Below, in pieces: positions 9,225 through 17,412 of a stretch of DNA of 64,000 bases. Positions within the stretch are counted from its first letter, which is position 1, and the number at the start of each line of letters is the position of its first letter. The position numbers were made by a program, and so were the translations under genes. Below the pieces are notes generated by a model that had not been told where the DNA came from, did not search any database, and worked only from the letters and a program-made list of their open reading frames with translations. The DNA comes from Cyanobium sp. T1B-Tous (GTDB lineage: Bacteria; Cyanobacteriota; Cyanobacteriia; PCC-6307; Cyanobiaceae), in NCBI RefSeq assembly GCF_024345475.1, contig NZ_JAGQBE010000004.1, positions 1-64,000 of the forward strand. Direction: 5' to 3'.

Positions 9225-9254
9225 GTACAGCCTGTACAGAATTCAGCACAGGCT
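9225..9254. promoter_or_regulatory. nested inverted repeats between UDP-xylose synthase and UDP-GlcA epimerase genes
   Basis: Two overlapping dyads lie in the 110-bp gap. GTACAG and CTGTAC (9225-9230 and 9232-9237) form a 13-bp palindrome around a single central base. AGCCTGT (9229-9235) and ACAGGCT (9248-9254) form a second 7-bp inverted repeat with a 12-nt spacer. The two halves share bases, so the structures are mutually exclusive in RNA. An operator or an attenuation-like switch before the epimerase gene is possible, but no matching regulator is known to me. Confidence 0.35.
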
Positions 9255-9293
9255 CCTGTGGAGTGAACCGGCCGCTCCCCCCGCTCCCTGCTC

Positions 9294-10304
9294 ATGACCA
9301 TTGTCGTGACGGGTGCCGCTGGCTTCATCGGTGCGGCCGTTTGCGAGCGCCTGTTGGCCCGCGGTGAGCAGGTGGTGGGGTTGGACAACTTCAATCCCTA
9401 CTACGAGCCTGCGTTGAAACGGGCGCGGATCTCCCAGCTGCAGGCCACGGAGTCGCGCACCTGGACGCTGATTGAGGCCGATCTGGAGGATCGGGCGGCG
9501 GTGGAGGCTGTCTTCGCCCAGCACAAGCCCAGGGGGGTGATCCACCTGGCCGCCCAGGCGGGGGTGCGCTACTCGCTGGAGAACCCGGCGGCCTACATCC
9601 AGAGCAATCTGGTGGGCTTCGGCCACATTCTCGAGGGCTGCCGCCACCACGGTGTGGAGCATCTGGTGTACGCCTCCAGTAGCTCGGTGTATGGCGGCAA
9701 CACCAATCTGCCGTTCACGGAGCACCAGCCGGTGAACCACCCGGTGAGCCTGTACGCGGCCACCAAGAAAGCCAACGAACTGATGGCCCACACGTACAGC
9801 CACCTCTACGGGCTACCCGCCACAGGCCTGCGCTTCTTCACGGTCTACGGCCCCTGGGGCCGGCCCGACATGGCGCCGATGCTGTTCGCCAAAGCGATCC
9901 TGGCCGGCGAGCCGATCCGGGTGTTCAACCAGGGCCGTATGCGCCGGGATTTCACCTACATCGACGACATCGTCTCTGGGGTGATCGCCTGCGCCGACAA
10001 GCCGGCCACCCCCAATCCCGCCTTCGATGCTTCGGTGCCCGATCCAGCCACCAGCTGGGCGCCGCACCGGGTGTTCAACATCGGCAACAGCGAGCCGGTG
10101 GCGCTGCTGCGCTTCATCGAAGTGCTGGAGCAAGCCCTGGGCCGGCGGGCGATCCGCGATCTGCAGCCGATGCAGCCCGGCGATGTGGAGGCCACCGCTG
10201 CCGACACGGCCCTGCTGGAGGCCTGGGTAGGCTTCCGGCCCTCCACCTCGATCGAGGTGGGGGTGGAGCGCTTCGCCCACTGGTACCGCGCCACCTACGG
10301 CTGA
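9294..10304 (+). CDS. UDP-glucuronate 4-epimerase
   Basis: This SDR protein of 336 residues is predicted to interconvert UDP-glucuronate and UDP-galacturonate. The motifs are VVTGAAGFIGAAVCERLL at the N-terminus, LDNFNPYYEPALKRARI, YASSSSVYGGN, and YAATKKANELMAH with the catalytic Tyr and Lys. RFFTVYGPWGRPDMAP is typical of the CapI/GAE subgroup acting on UDP-glucuronate. It follows ugd and the decarboxylase in the same direction, so the cluster could feed both xylose and galacturonate into surface polysaccharide or LPS. UDP-glucose epimerase activity is an alternative that sequence alone cannot exclude. Confidence 0.88.
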   Translation: MTIVVTGAAGFIGAAVCERLLARGEQVVGLDNFNPYYEPALKRARISQLQATESRTWTLIEADLEDRAAVEAVFAQHKPRGVIHLAAQAGVRYSLENPAAYIQSNLVGFGHILEGCRHHGVEHLVYASSSSVYGGNTNLPFTEHQPVNHPVSLYAATKKANELMAHTYSHLYGLPATGLRFFTVYGPWGRPDMAPMLFAKAILAGEPIRVFNQGRMRRDFTYIDDIVSGVIACADKPATPNPAFDASVPDPATSWAPHRVFNIGNSEPVALLRFIEVLEQALGRRAIRDLQPMQPGDVEATAADTALLEAWVGFRPSTSIEVGVERFAHWYRATYG

Positions 10305-10343
10305 GCGCCGGCAGGCAGACTCACCCCATCCGCTCCTTTCGCC

Positions 10344-11624
10344 TTGGCGTCGCTGCAGAGCCTGCGTGGCATGGTCGATCTGCTGCCTGAGCAGCTCGGC
10401 CTCTGGCAGCACGTGGAAGTCACGGCCCGGGAGCAGTTCCGCCGGTCGGCCATCCGCGAGATCCGCACGCCACTGCTGGAGGTCACCGAGCTGTTCGCCC
10501 GCGGCATCGGCGAGGCCACCGATGTGGTGGGCAAGGAGATGTACACCTTTTTCGATCGCGGCGAGCGCAGCTGCACCCTGCGACCGGAGGGCACGGCCTC
10601 GGTGGTGCGGGCGGCGATCCAGCACGGTCTGCTGAGCCAGGGGCCCCAGCGCCTTTGGTATGGCGGGCCGATGTTCCGCTACGAACGGCCCCAGGCGGGC
10701 CGCCAGCGCCAGTTTCACCAGATCGGGGTGGAGCTGTTGGGCTTTGCCGATGCCTGCAGCGATGTGGAGGCCATTGCGGTGGCCTGGGATCTGCTGGCCG
10801 AGCTCGGCGTGGGCGGTCTGGAGCTGGAGCTCAATTCCCTCGGCAGCGCTGAGGATCGGGCTCGCTACCGCGAGCAACTGGTGGCCTGGCTGGAGCAGCA
10901 CCGAGCGGAGCTCGATGCCGATTCCCAGGACCGCATCCACAGCAATCCCCTGCGGGTGCTCGATTCCAAGCACCCTGGCACCCAGGCCCTGCTGGCGGAG
11001 GCTCCCAGCCTGGCCTCGGCCCTCAGCGACGCCAGCCAGTCCCGCTTTGCTGAAGTGCAGCAGGCCCTGACGGCCCTGGGGATCCCCTATGTGCTCAACC
11101 CCCGCTTGGTCCGGGGTCTGGATTACTACAGCCACACCGCCTTTGAGATCACCAGCAGCCAGCTGGGCGCCCAGGCCACCGTGTGCGGTGGCGGCCGCTA
11201 CGACGGCCTGGTGCAGCAACTGGGCGGCCCCGCGACGCCGGCGATTGGCTGGGCCCTGGGGATGGAGCGGTTGGTGTTGCTGCTCAGCCAGCTCAAGCGT
11301 CCGGCCGCGGTTGCTTCGGCGTTGGATCTCTATGTGGTGAGCCGTGGTGAGGCGGCGGCCACCCAGGCGCTGGCCCTGGCGCGGCGCTGCCGCCAGGCCG
11401 GGCTGGCGGTGGAGCGGGATGCCAGTGGGGCGGCCTTCGGCAAGCAGTTCAAGCGGGCCGACCGCTCCGGGGCCCGCTGGGCGGCCGTGATTGGCGAACA
11501 GGAGGCGATCGATGGCGTGGTGGCCCTCAAGGATCTGCGCGCCGACGGCGGCGAGCCAGCCGATCGGCGGCTCAGCCCCGAAGGCCTGCTTGAGGCCCTC
11601 GGAGCGGCCCTGCCGAGGCCATGA
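10344..11624 (+). CDS. hisS: histidyl-tRNA synthetase
   Basis: This class II aminoacyl-tRNA synthetase charges tRNA-His. At the N-terminus [14 protein letters not shown] and [14 protein letters not shown] form motif 1. Motif 2 is [21 protein letters not shown], and the histidine-specific signatures [14 protein letters not shown] and GGGRYDGLV are present; motif 3 is [14 protein letters not shown]. The anticodon-binding domain fills the C-terminus. The 426-residue length is usual. The first in-frame start that leaves the N-terminus intact is TTG 10344, used here; the next ATG would remove the conserved LRGM leader. It lies 39 bp after the UDP-sugar genes. Confidence 0.96.
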   Translation: MASLQSLRGMVDLLPEQLGLWQHVEVTAREQFRRSAIREIRTPLLEVTELFARGIGEATDVVGKEMYTFFDRGERSCTLRPEGTASVVRAAIQHGLLSQGPQRLWYGGPMFRYERPQAGRQRQFHQIGVELLGFADACSDVEAIAVAWDLLAELGVGGLELELNSLGSAEDRARYREQLVAWLEQHRAELDADSQDRIHSNPLRVLDSKHPGTQALLAEAPSLASALSDASQSRFAEVQQALTALGIPYVLNPRLVRGLDYYSHTAFEITSSQLGAQATVCGGGRYDGLVQQLGGPATPAIGWALGMERLVLLLSQLKRPAAVASALDLYVVSRGEAAATQALALARRCRQAGLAVERDASGAAFGKQFKRADRSGARWAAVIGEQEAIDGVVALKDLRADGGEPADRRLSPEGLLEALGAALPRP

Positions 11625-11715
11625 CGCCACAGGACCTGTCCACCGGAGCAGGCCACTCCAGGGTGCTGGGCCTTTGACTGCCCGTACCACTGAGTGCGGA
11701 GCAGTTTCGGCCCTG

Positions 11716-12549
11716 ATGGGTGATCCGACCCTCGCGATCATTGCCGGAGAGGGCGCATTGCCGAGGATGCTCTCGGAGGCACTCACCCGCGCGGGCCGCG
11801 CCCACATTGCCTGTTACCCCCATGGACTGGAGGTGGAGGTGCCGGGGGCGGAGGAATTTTTCTTTGAGCGTTCGATCGCCTTCATCAAATCGCTGCAGCA
11901 GCGGGGCATCGATCAGATCGTGATGGTGGGCAAGTTTGTGCGGCCGCGCTCGCTCAACCTGCTGCGCTTCGAGGGTTCCACCCTGATGGCGGCCCCTCGC
12001 ATCCTGGCGTCGCTGCGCAATGGCGATGACGCCTCCCTGCGGGCCCTGGCCCAGATCATCGAGGAGCACGGCCTGAAGGTGGTGGGCATCGAGGACGTGG
12101 CCCCGAATCTGCTGCCGGAGCCCGGCCTTTACGCCAGCACGGTGCCCAGCGATCTCGATCGGGCCGATGTGGAGAGGGCGGCTTACATCGTCGAGGCCAT
12201 CTCCCAGGTGGATGTGGGCCAAGGTGCGGTGGTGGCCAAGGGCCTGTGCCTCGCCACCGAAGCCCTGCCCGGCACCGACGCCATGCTCGAGTGGGTGGCC
12301 TCCACCCGCACCGATCGGCCGGAGACAGGTCGCTCCGGGGTGCTCTACAAGGCCCCCAAGCTCAATCAGGACCGGCGCATGGACCTGCCCGGCATCGGCC
12401 CCACCACCGTGGCGAAGGCGGCGGCGGCAGGCTTGGCCGGCATCGCCTGGGAAGCCCGCAGCGCCCTGTTGCTCGATGCCGAGCAAACCATGGCTGACGC
12501 CGAGCGGCTAGGGCTGTTTTTGTGGTCGCGGGAGCCGAATGTGGACTGA
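11716..12549 (+). CDS. lpxI: UDP-2,3-diacylglucosamine diphosphatase LpxI (DUF1009)
   Basis: LpxI hydrolyses UDP-2,3-diacylglucosamine to lipid X and UMP and replaces LpxH in many bacteria. The 277-residue protein begins LAIIAGEGALPRMLSEALTR and contains VGKFVRPRSLNLLR, HGLKVVGIEDVAP and LYKAPKLNQDRRMDLPGIGP, all strongly conserved in this family. An ATG at 11716 was preferred over an upstream TTG because the family similarity begins right after it. It precedes the convergent hisB by 30 bp. Its product would feed LpxB, encoded about 22 kb downstream. Confidence 0.92.
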   Translation: MGDPTLAIIAGEGALPRMLSEALTRAGRAHIACYPHGLEVEVPGAEEFFFERSIAFIKSLQQRGIDQIVMVGKFVRPRSLNLLRFEGSTLMAAPRILASLRNGDDASLRALAQIIEEHGLKVVGIEDVAPNLLPEPGLYASTVPSDLDRADVERAAYIVEAISQVDVGQGAVVAKGLCLATEALPGTDAMLEWVASTRTDRPETGRSGVLYKAPKLNQDRRMDLPGIGPTTVAKAAAAGLAGIAWEARSALLLDAEQTMADAERLGLFLWSREPNVD

Positions 12550-12578
12550 ACCGAGATCCGGTTCGGGCTCGATCCGAC

Positions 12579-13196
12579 TCACCCTCCTGCCTGTTCCAGC
12601 ACGCCCTTGCTGCTGGGCACCGCGCCGGCCCGGCGGGGATCCACTTCCACCGCCAGTCGCAGCGCCCGGGCGAAGGCCTTGAAGCAGGCCTCCACGATGT
12701 GGTGGGAGTTCACCCCATCCAGCTGGCGGATGTGCAGGGTCAGGCCACTGTTGTTGGCCACTGCCACGAAGAACTCCTTCACCAGCTCGGTGTCATAGCT
12801 GCCGATCTTCTGGGCCGGAATCTGCAGGCCGTAGCTGAGGTGGGGCCGGCCGGAGCAGTCCAGGGCCACTTGCACCAGGGCCTCATCCAGCGGTGCCACG
12901 AAGTGGCCGAAGCGGTGGATGCCGCGCCGCTCGCCCAGGGCCTGGGCCAGGGCCTGGCCCACCGCAATGCCCACGTCTTCGTTGGTGTGGTGATCGTCGA
13001 TATGGGTGTCCCCCACCGCCTTGATCTCCAGGTCGATCAGCCCGTGGCTGGCCAGCTGGTGGAGCATGTGGTCGAGAAAGGGCACGCCGGTGTTCACCGT
13101 GCAGTGGCCGCTGCCATCGAGCCCCAGCGTCACGCGCACATCGGTCTCGCCGGTGACGCGGTGGATGGTGCCAACTCGCTCAAGGCCTGGGGGCAT
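12579..13196 (-). CDS. hisB: imidazoleglycerol-phosphate dehydratase
   Basis: This enzyme of histidine synthesis dehydrates imidazole glycerol phosphate using manganese. The metal-binding motifs [30 protein letters not shown] and the repeated [16 protein letters not shown] are present in order, and the 205-residue length is that of the monofunctional enzyme. It is the last gene of a minus-strand group with fabI and a bestrophin upstream, 69 bp after the bestrophin stop. The ATG at 13196 opens directly before the conserved [14 protein letters not shown] strand. Confidence 0.96.
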   Translation of the reverse strand: MPPGLERVGTIHRVTGETDVRVTLGLDGSGHCTVNTGVPFLDHMLHQLASHGLIDLEIKAVGDTHIDDHHTNEDVGIAVGQALAQALGERRGIHRFGHFVAPLDEALVQVALDCSGRPHLSYGLQIPAQKIGSYDTELVKEFFVAVANNSGLTLHIRQLDGVNSHHIVEACFKAFARALRLAVEVDPRRAGAVPSSKGVLEQAGG

Positions 13197-13265
13197 GGGT
13201 GCTGGGAGCGCTGTTCGGCGCCGATGCGGGCTGGACCGATCATGCCGAAGCCTCTTGCCCTTGGC

Positions 13266-14156
13266 TCAGGTCCACACCGTGGCGGAGCTGGGCTGGGGGC
13301 GCTGGGCCAGGGGATGGGCAGCCCCCAACAGGTCTCGGCTGATTGCAGCGCAAATGTGATGCTGAGGCAGACCCAGCAGCGGATCCCTCAGGGGCTGGTC
13401 GAGATAGGCCGCCAGCCGTTCCGCGGTGACGTATCCCACCATCAGGCCGAAGGCCACGACGTTGCCGAGGGCGGGGGTGAGCGGCTCGGCCTCTAACCGA
13501 AGAAACATCAGCCAGGCAAACAGCCACACCACCAGCCGGCTGAACAAGGTCACCGCTGCTGGGGGAGGCTGGCTCTGGATGCGCTCCAACCCACCGATGG
13601 CATTCTCCCCATCGCGCAGCAGTTCGGTGAGGAGGCCGCGCCCCGTGGGTTCCAGCATCCCCGCCTGGTAGGCCTGGGCAATGGCCTGGGCCTGGGCATC
13701 CAGGAGCCCCTGACTGTTGCTTTCCCCTGGAAAGCCCTGGCGCAGGCCGTCAAGCGGTAGGGCCAATTCCGCCGGGCACGGCGTTGCGGGCCGCAATTCG
13801 GCCGCCAGGGTCCACACCAGCAGCACCTGCCGCTCCAGCATCGGCTGCAAAGGCTCGACCGCCAGGGCCAGCAGTCCTGTCTTCCAGGCACGGCAGGCGT
13901 TGCGCAGCTGGCCCCAGAGGGTGCGGGCTTCCCACCAGCGGGCATAGGCCTGGGTGGAGCGAAAGCCGATCAGCACCGAGGCCACGATGCCCAGAAGGGG
14001 CAGTACCAGGTCGGGGGTGAGTTTCTGGCTGAGGGTCGGGCCCAGGGGCACCGTCAGCGCAGCGATCAGGAAGGCAACGGCCAGATCGGGCCAGAGCCGG
14101 CGCAAGAGGGCCGCCAGCAGGCGCAACGCTCCAAGGCGACCCGAGGCACGCAGCAT
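13266..14156 (-). CDS. bestrophin family anion channel (UPF0187)
   Basis: The 296-residue membrane protein has an N-terminal hydrophobic hairpin (WPDLAVAFLIAALTVPLG, then LVLPLLGIVASVLIGFRSTQAYARWWEAR). The FRSTQAYARWWEAR segment is the bestrophin-like signature. A C-terminal hydrophobic region includes RLVVWLFAWLMFLRL and VVAFGLMVGYVTAERLA, followed by the DNPLR..-like DQPLRDPLLGLP. Bestrophins form pentameric anion channels; algal thylakoid members pass bicarbonate, but the ion and membrane used here are unknown. The ATG at 14156 lies 4 bp after the fabI stop, so the two are likely co-transcribed. Confidence 0.85.
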   Translation of the reverse strand: MLRASGRLGALRLLAALLRRLWPDLAVAFLIAALTVPLGPTLSQKLTPDLVLPLLGIVASVLIGFRSTQAYARWWEARTLWGQLRNACRAWKTGLLALAVEPLQPMLERQVLLVWTLAAELRPATPCPAELALPLDGLRQGFPGESNSQGLLDAQAQAIAQAYQAGMLEPTGRGLLTELLRDGENAIGGLERIQSQPPPAAVTLFSRLVVWLFAWLMFLRLEAEPLTPALGNVVAFGLMVGYVTAERLAAYLDQPLRDPLLGLPQHHICAAISRDLLGAAHPLAQRPQPSSATVWT

Positions 14157-14160
14157 CCGC

Positions 14161-14943
14161 TCACATCCCCGTGATGCAGTAGCCGGCATCCACGTAGATC
14201 ACCTGGCCGGTGATGCCGGAGGCCAGGGGGCTGGCCAGGAAGGCGGCGGTGCTGCCCACCTCCTCCTGGGTCACGGTGCGCTGCAGGGGGGCCTTCGCCT
14301 CCACGTTGTGGATCATGTCGAGGATGCCGCCGATGGCGCTGCTGGCCAAGGTGCGGATCGGACCGGCGCTGATGGCGTTCACGCGCACCTGCTTCTCGGG
14401 GCCCAGCTCGGCGGCCAGGTAGCGCACCGAGGCCTCGAGAGCCGCTTTGGCCACACCCATCACGTTGTAGTTGGGGATGGCCCGCTCGGCCCCCAGATAG
14501 CTCAGCGTGATCACGCTGCCGCCTTCATTGAAGAGAGGCTTGGCCCAGCGGCACAGCGGCGCCAGCGAATAGGCGCTCACCTCCAGGGCCCGGGCAAAGC
14601 CCTCGGGGCTGATGGCGGAGTAGTCGCCGATCAATTCGTCCTTGCCGGCGAAGGCCAGGCAGTGCACCAGCACATCGATCGAGCCCCACTGTTCTTTCAC
14701 CCGGGCGAACACGGCTTCGATCTGGGCCGGGTCCTGCACGTTGAGGGGTTCAAACAGGCTGGGGGCCAGGGGGGCGGTGAGCTCGCGCACCTTGCCCTCG
14801 AAGCGGCCCTTCTCATCGGGGAGGTAGGTGACCCCCAGCTCGGCGCCCGCGGCATGCAGCTGCTGGGCGATGCCCCAGGCGATCGACTTGTTGTTGGCGA
14901 TGCCCGTCACCAGGGCTTTCTTGCCGCGCAGATCAAGGAGCAT
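14161..14943 (-). CDS. fabI: enoyl-[acyl-carrier-protein] reductase (NADH)
   Basis: FabI catalyses the last reduction in each round of fatty-acid elongation. The protein has KKALVTGIANNKSIAWGIA for NADH binding, the catalytic pattern SYLGAERAIPNYNVMGVAKAALE (Tyr-x6-Lys), and AISAGPIRTLAS. From ATG 14943 it is 260 residues, the usual length; an open frame extends 17 codons further, but those residues are unrelated to the family. It leads a minus-strand group with a bestrophin and hisB, and diverges from the split photolyase genes with 26 bp between starts. Confidence 0.95.
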   Translation of the reverse strand: MLLDLRGKKALVTGIANNKSIAWGIAQQLHAAGAELGVTYLPDEKGRFEGKVRELTAPLAPSLFEPLNVQDPAQIEAVFARVKEQWGSIDVLVHCLAFAGKDELIGDYSAISPEGFARALEVSAYSLAPLCRWAKPLFNEGGSVITLSYLGAERAIPNYNVMGVAKAALEASVRYLAAELGPEKQVRVNAISAGPIRTLASSAIGGILDMIHNVEAKAPLQRTVTQEEVGSTAAFLASPLASGITGQVIYVDAGYCITGM

Positions 14944-14969
14944 GGGAGCAGAAGCCGGGAGCCGGAACG

Positions 14970-15803
14970 ATGCGATCGGGGGATTCTCTCCCACCCGGGG
15001 ATCTGCCCCGCCAGTTCGCCAGCCGAACGGAGCTGCAGGCCAGCCTGCGGCAGCTGTTTCCCGAGGCAGTTGGCGACCTGAGCCCGATCCGGGGTGGGCA
15101 CCAAGCCGCGGCGGCTGCCCTGGCGGCCATCGATCCGGCGGCCTATGGCCGCAGCCGCAATCACCTCGATGGGGCGGTGACGCACCTGTCGCCCTGGATC
15201 CGCCACGGCGTGCTCACCCTGGCGGAGGTGCGCGAGAGGGTGTTCGCCTGGCTGGAGTGCAGTGGCCAGCCGCCGCAGGCCGCCGCCAAGCTGATCAATG
15301 AGCTGGGCTGGCGCGACTACTGGCAGCGCCTGTGGCGCCGCCTGGGCGACGGCATTTGGCACGACCGCGAACCGCTCAAGACCGGCCATGCCCCCGAGGC
15401 CTACGCCGCGGCGTTGCCGGTGGATCTGCTGGAGGCCCGCACCGGTCTGGCCTGCATGGATGGTTTCGTGCAGGAGCTGCACACCACCGGCTGGCTGCAC
15501 AACCATGCCCGGATGTGGCTGGCCAGCTACGTGGTGCACTGGCGCCGGGTGGGCTGGCAGGCCGGCGCCCGTTGGTTTCTGCAGCACCTGCTCGATGGCG
15601 ACCCCGCCAGCAACAACCTCAGCTGGCAGTGGGTGGCCAGCAGCTTCAGCAGCAAGCCCTACCTGTTCAACCGCGACAACCTGGAGCGCTTCAGCTCCGG
15701 GCGCTATTGCTGCGTCTGCAGCGCCGCCACCGACGGCACTTGCCCCTTTGATGCCAGCTATGAGCAGCTGCAGGCCCAGTTGCTTGGTGGGCCGCCGTGT
15801 TGA
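14970..15803 (+). CDS. stand-alone FAD-binding domain of the photolyase/cryptochrome superfamily
   Basis: This 277-residue protein corresponds to the C-terminal helical FAD domain of photolyases only. NHLDGAVTHLSPWIRHG, ELGWRDYWQRLWRRLG, TGLACMDGFVQELHTTGWLHNHARMWLASYVVHW and DGDPASNNLSWQWVAS follow the family order and include the Asn-rich flavin loop. The C-terminus ends in a cysteine cluster (YCCVCSAATDGTCPF) not found in classical CPD photolyases. The N-terminal antenna domain is absent here but is encoded by the next gene, which overlaps by 7 bp. DNA repair, light sensing or another flavin function are all possible. Confidence 0.8.
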   Translation: MRSGDSLPPGDLPRQFASRTELQASLRQLFPEAVGDLSPIRGGHQAAAAALAAIDPAAYGRSRNHLDGAVTHLSPWIRHGVLTLAEVRERVFAWLECSGQPPQAAAKLINELGWRDYWQRLWRRLGDGIWHDREPLKTGHAPEAYAAALPVDLLEARTGLACMDGFVQELHTTGWLHNHARMWLASYVVHWRRVGWQAGARWFLQHLLDGDPASNNLSWQWVASSFSSKPYLFNRDNLERFSSGRYCCVCSAATDGTCPFDASYEQLQAQLLGGPPC

Positions 15804-16261
15804 AGCCCGTGCTCTGGATGCATGGCGAGGCCCTGGGGCCGGCCAACCCCGCCCTGGTGGCCCACCCGGGGGCGCCGGCGGTGTTCGTGTTCGACCGGGA
15901 GCTGATTGTGCAGGCGGGCCTGAGCCTCAAGCGCCTGGGCTTTCTCTACGAGTGCCTGCTGGAGTTGCCGGTGACCCTGCGCCACGGCGACGTGGCCGAG
16001 GAGGTGCTCGCTTTCGCCCGACGCCACGGGGCCGATGGGGTGGTGACCACCGCGGCGGTGGATCCGCGCTTTGCCCTGCTGCGCGAGCGGATCGCCGCCC
16101 AGCTGCCGGTGCAGGTGCTGGAGCCCGAGCCCTTCGTGGAGCTGCCGGAGTCGGTCGATCTGGCCCGTTTCAGTCGCTATTGGCGTCGGGCTGAGCCGGT
16201 GCTGTGGGCGCGGGCTGGAGCAGCCGCTCCTCCTGCTCCAGCACGGCGTTGGGATCGCTGA
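15797..16261 (+). CDS. stand-alone photolyase-type N-terminal alpha/beta domain
   Basis: The 154-residue product starts MLKPVLWMHGEALGPANPAL and continues with PAVFVFDRELIVQAGLSLKRLGFLYECL and HGADGVVTTAAVDPRFALL. This is the Rossmann-like antenna-binding domain that normally begins a photolyase. GTG 15797 overlaps the preceding FAD-domain gene by 7 bp, so both are probably translated together and may assemble into a two-subunit flavoprotein with domain order inverted in the DNA. The alanine- and proline-rich last 17 residues overlap a convergent gene by 92 bp and may be unstructured. Confidence 0.72.
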   Translation: MLKPVLWMHGEALGPANPALVAHPGAPAVFVFDRELIVQAGLSLKRLGFLYECLLELPVTLRHGDVAEEVLAFARRHGADGVVTTAAVDPRFALLRERIAAQLPVQVLEPEPFVELPESVDLARFSRYWRRAEPVLWARAGAAAPPAPARRWDR

Positions 16262-16766
16262 GCAGGTCGGGTTGCTCCAGCAGCGGGTAGGGCGCGGGTT
16301 TGATCTCTTGGGCCGTGCGGGGCGGCTCCACCCAGCTGAAGCTGCTGCGGGGTGCGCGCTCACGGCAGAGGGCCTCGCTCTGCTCGCGCAGGGCCCGGCG
16401 CACGTCCGCCCGGGCCACGGCCTGGAAGAACTCCTCGCGCGGCGCCAGCCCGGAGCTGAACGGCGCGCTGCCATTGCCGTTGAACAGGCGGGCCGCATCG
16501 GCGCTCCAGCGGGGCTGGCAGCGGCCGCTCTGGCGGGTGTCGGTGTCGATCCAGATGTGCAGGCCGTAGCCATCGGGCTGGCTCACCACGGCCAGGCCGT
16601 CGTGGGGCAGCCGGCGCTGCAGGGGGAAGATGGCCCAGGTGGCGTGACGGTGGGCTGGCACACAGGCACTGAGCACACTGGCGCCCAGGCCGGTGGCGAG
16701 GGCCGTGGCCAGGGCGCGGCCCAGGGGGGGGAGTCTCCGGAATGGGGTCACAATTGGCGGGCGCAT
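16170..16766 (-). CDS. predicted lipoprotein of unknown function
   Basis: The 198-residue protein has an arginine-containing N-terminus, a hydrophobic stretch (GRALATALATGLGASVL) and the lipobox LSAC with Cys35, so it should be lipidated after export. The rest is soluble-looking, with DGYGLHIWIDTDTRQSGRC and an acidic, proline-rich tail. I do not recognise the domain. It is transcribed divergently from a redoxin gene with 18 bp between the starts. Its last 92 bp run antisense through the end of the photolyase alpha/beta-domain gene. The strand choice is supported by the lipobox in exactly this frame. Confidence 0.65.
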   Translation of the reverse strand: MRPPIVTPFRRLPPLGRALATALATGLGASVLSACVPAHRHATWAIFPLQRRLPHDGLAVVSQPDGYGLHIWIDTDTRQSGRCQPRWSADAARLFNGNGSAPFSSGLAPREEFFQAVARADVRRALREQSEALCRERAPRSSFSWVEPPRTAQEIKPAPYPLLEQPDLLSDPNAVLEQEERLLQPAPTAPAQPDANSD

Positions 16767-16784
16767 TGCGGAGCGTTGGGAATC

Positions 16785-17402
16785 ATGGCCCTCACCCCCT
16801 CCACGATGTTGCCGTTGGGCACACCGTTGCCTCTCGAGCGGATCGCCGCCGAGCTGGGTGCCGGCACCACCCGCCAGGTGAGCGGCGCCCCTCTGAATCT
16901 GGCGGAGCTGGCGGGGCGTCCGGTGCTGGTGCTGTTTCTCTGCGCCCATTGCCCGTTTGTGAAGCACATCGAGCCCGAGCTCACCCGGCTGGCGGGCGAT
17001 CACGCGGGAGGCACGGGCCCCGCTGGGCTGCAGCTGATCGGGATCTCCAGCAACAGCACCCTCAGCCATCCCCAGGACGGCCCGGAGGGTTTGCGGGCCC
17101 AGGCCGCTGCCTGCCACTGGACCTTTCCCTATCTCTTTGATGCCGAGCAGGCTCTGGCTCGGGCGTTTCACGCGGCCTGTACGCCCGATCCGTTCCTGTT
17201 TGGCCCGGACCATCGGCTGGCGTATCGCGGCCAATTGGATGGCAGCCGTCCCGGTCAGGGCCAGCCCTGCGATGGCCGGGATCTCCGTGCCGCCCTTGCC
17301 GCCGTCGTTGCGGGAGATCCGGTGATCGGGGAGCAGCGCCCATCCATCGGCTGCAACATCAAGTGGCATCCCGGCCGCGAGCCGGAGTGGTGGGCGACTT
17401 AA
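16785..17402 (+). CDS. thioredoxin-fold redoxin (AhpC/TSA-like)
   Basis: The 205-residue protein has a thioredoxin fold with the active-site sequence LFLCAHCPFVKH (CxxC near residue 50) after the GRPVLVLF strand. IGISSNSTLSHPQDGPEGLRA and FPYLFDAEQALARAFHAACTPDPFLFG follow, and the C-terminal SIGCNIKWHPG has another cysteine. This pattern matches the thiol-disulfide or peroxiredoxin-like proteins with PSIGCNIKW tails common in cyanobacteria and environmental bacteria. No signal peptide is evident, so a cytosolic redox role is likely. The substrate is unknown. Confidence 0.85.
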   Translation: MALTPSTMLPLGTPLPLERIAAELGAGTTRQVSGAPLNLAELAGRPVLVLFLCAHCPFVKHIEPELTRLAGDHAGGTGPAGLQLIGISSNSTLSHPQDGPEGLRAQAAACHWTFPYLFDAEQALARAFHAACTPDPFLFGPDHRLAYRGQLDGSRPGQGQPCDGRDLRAALAAVVAGDPVIGEQRPSIGCNIKWHPGREPEWWAT

Positions 17403-17412
17403 GTTGCTCCCC

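Noticed and set aside
9225-9237. LexA (SOS) box
   Set aside because: Two GTAC half-sites are present but spaced by five bases, not the four expected for the cyanobacterial LexA consensus as I recall it.
14944-14994. Longer fabI start 17 codons upstream
   Set aside because: The added residues lack family similarity and would overlap the divergent FAD-domain gene; ATG 14943 gives the normal 260 residues.
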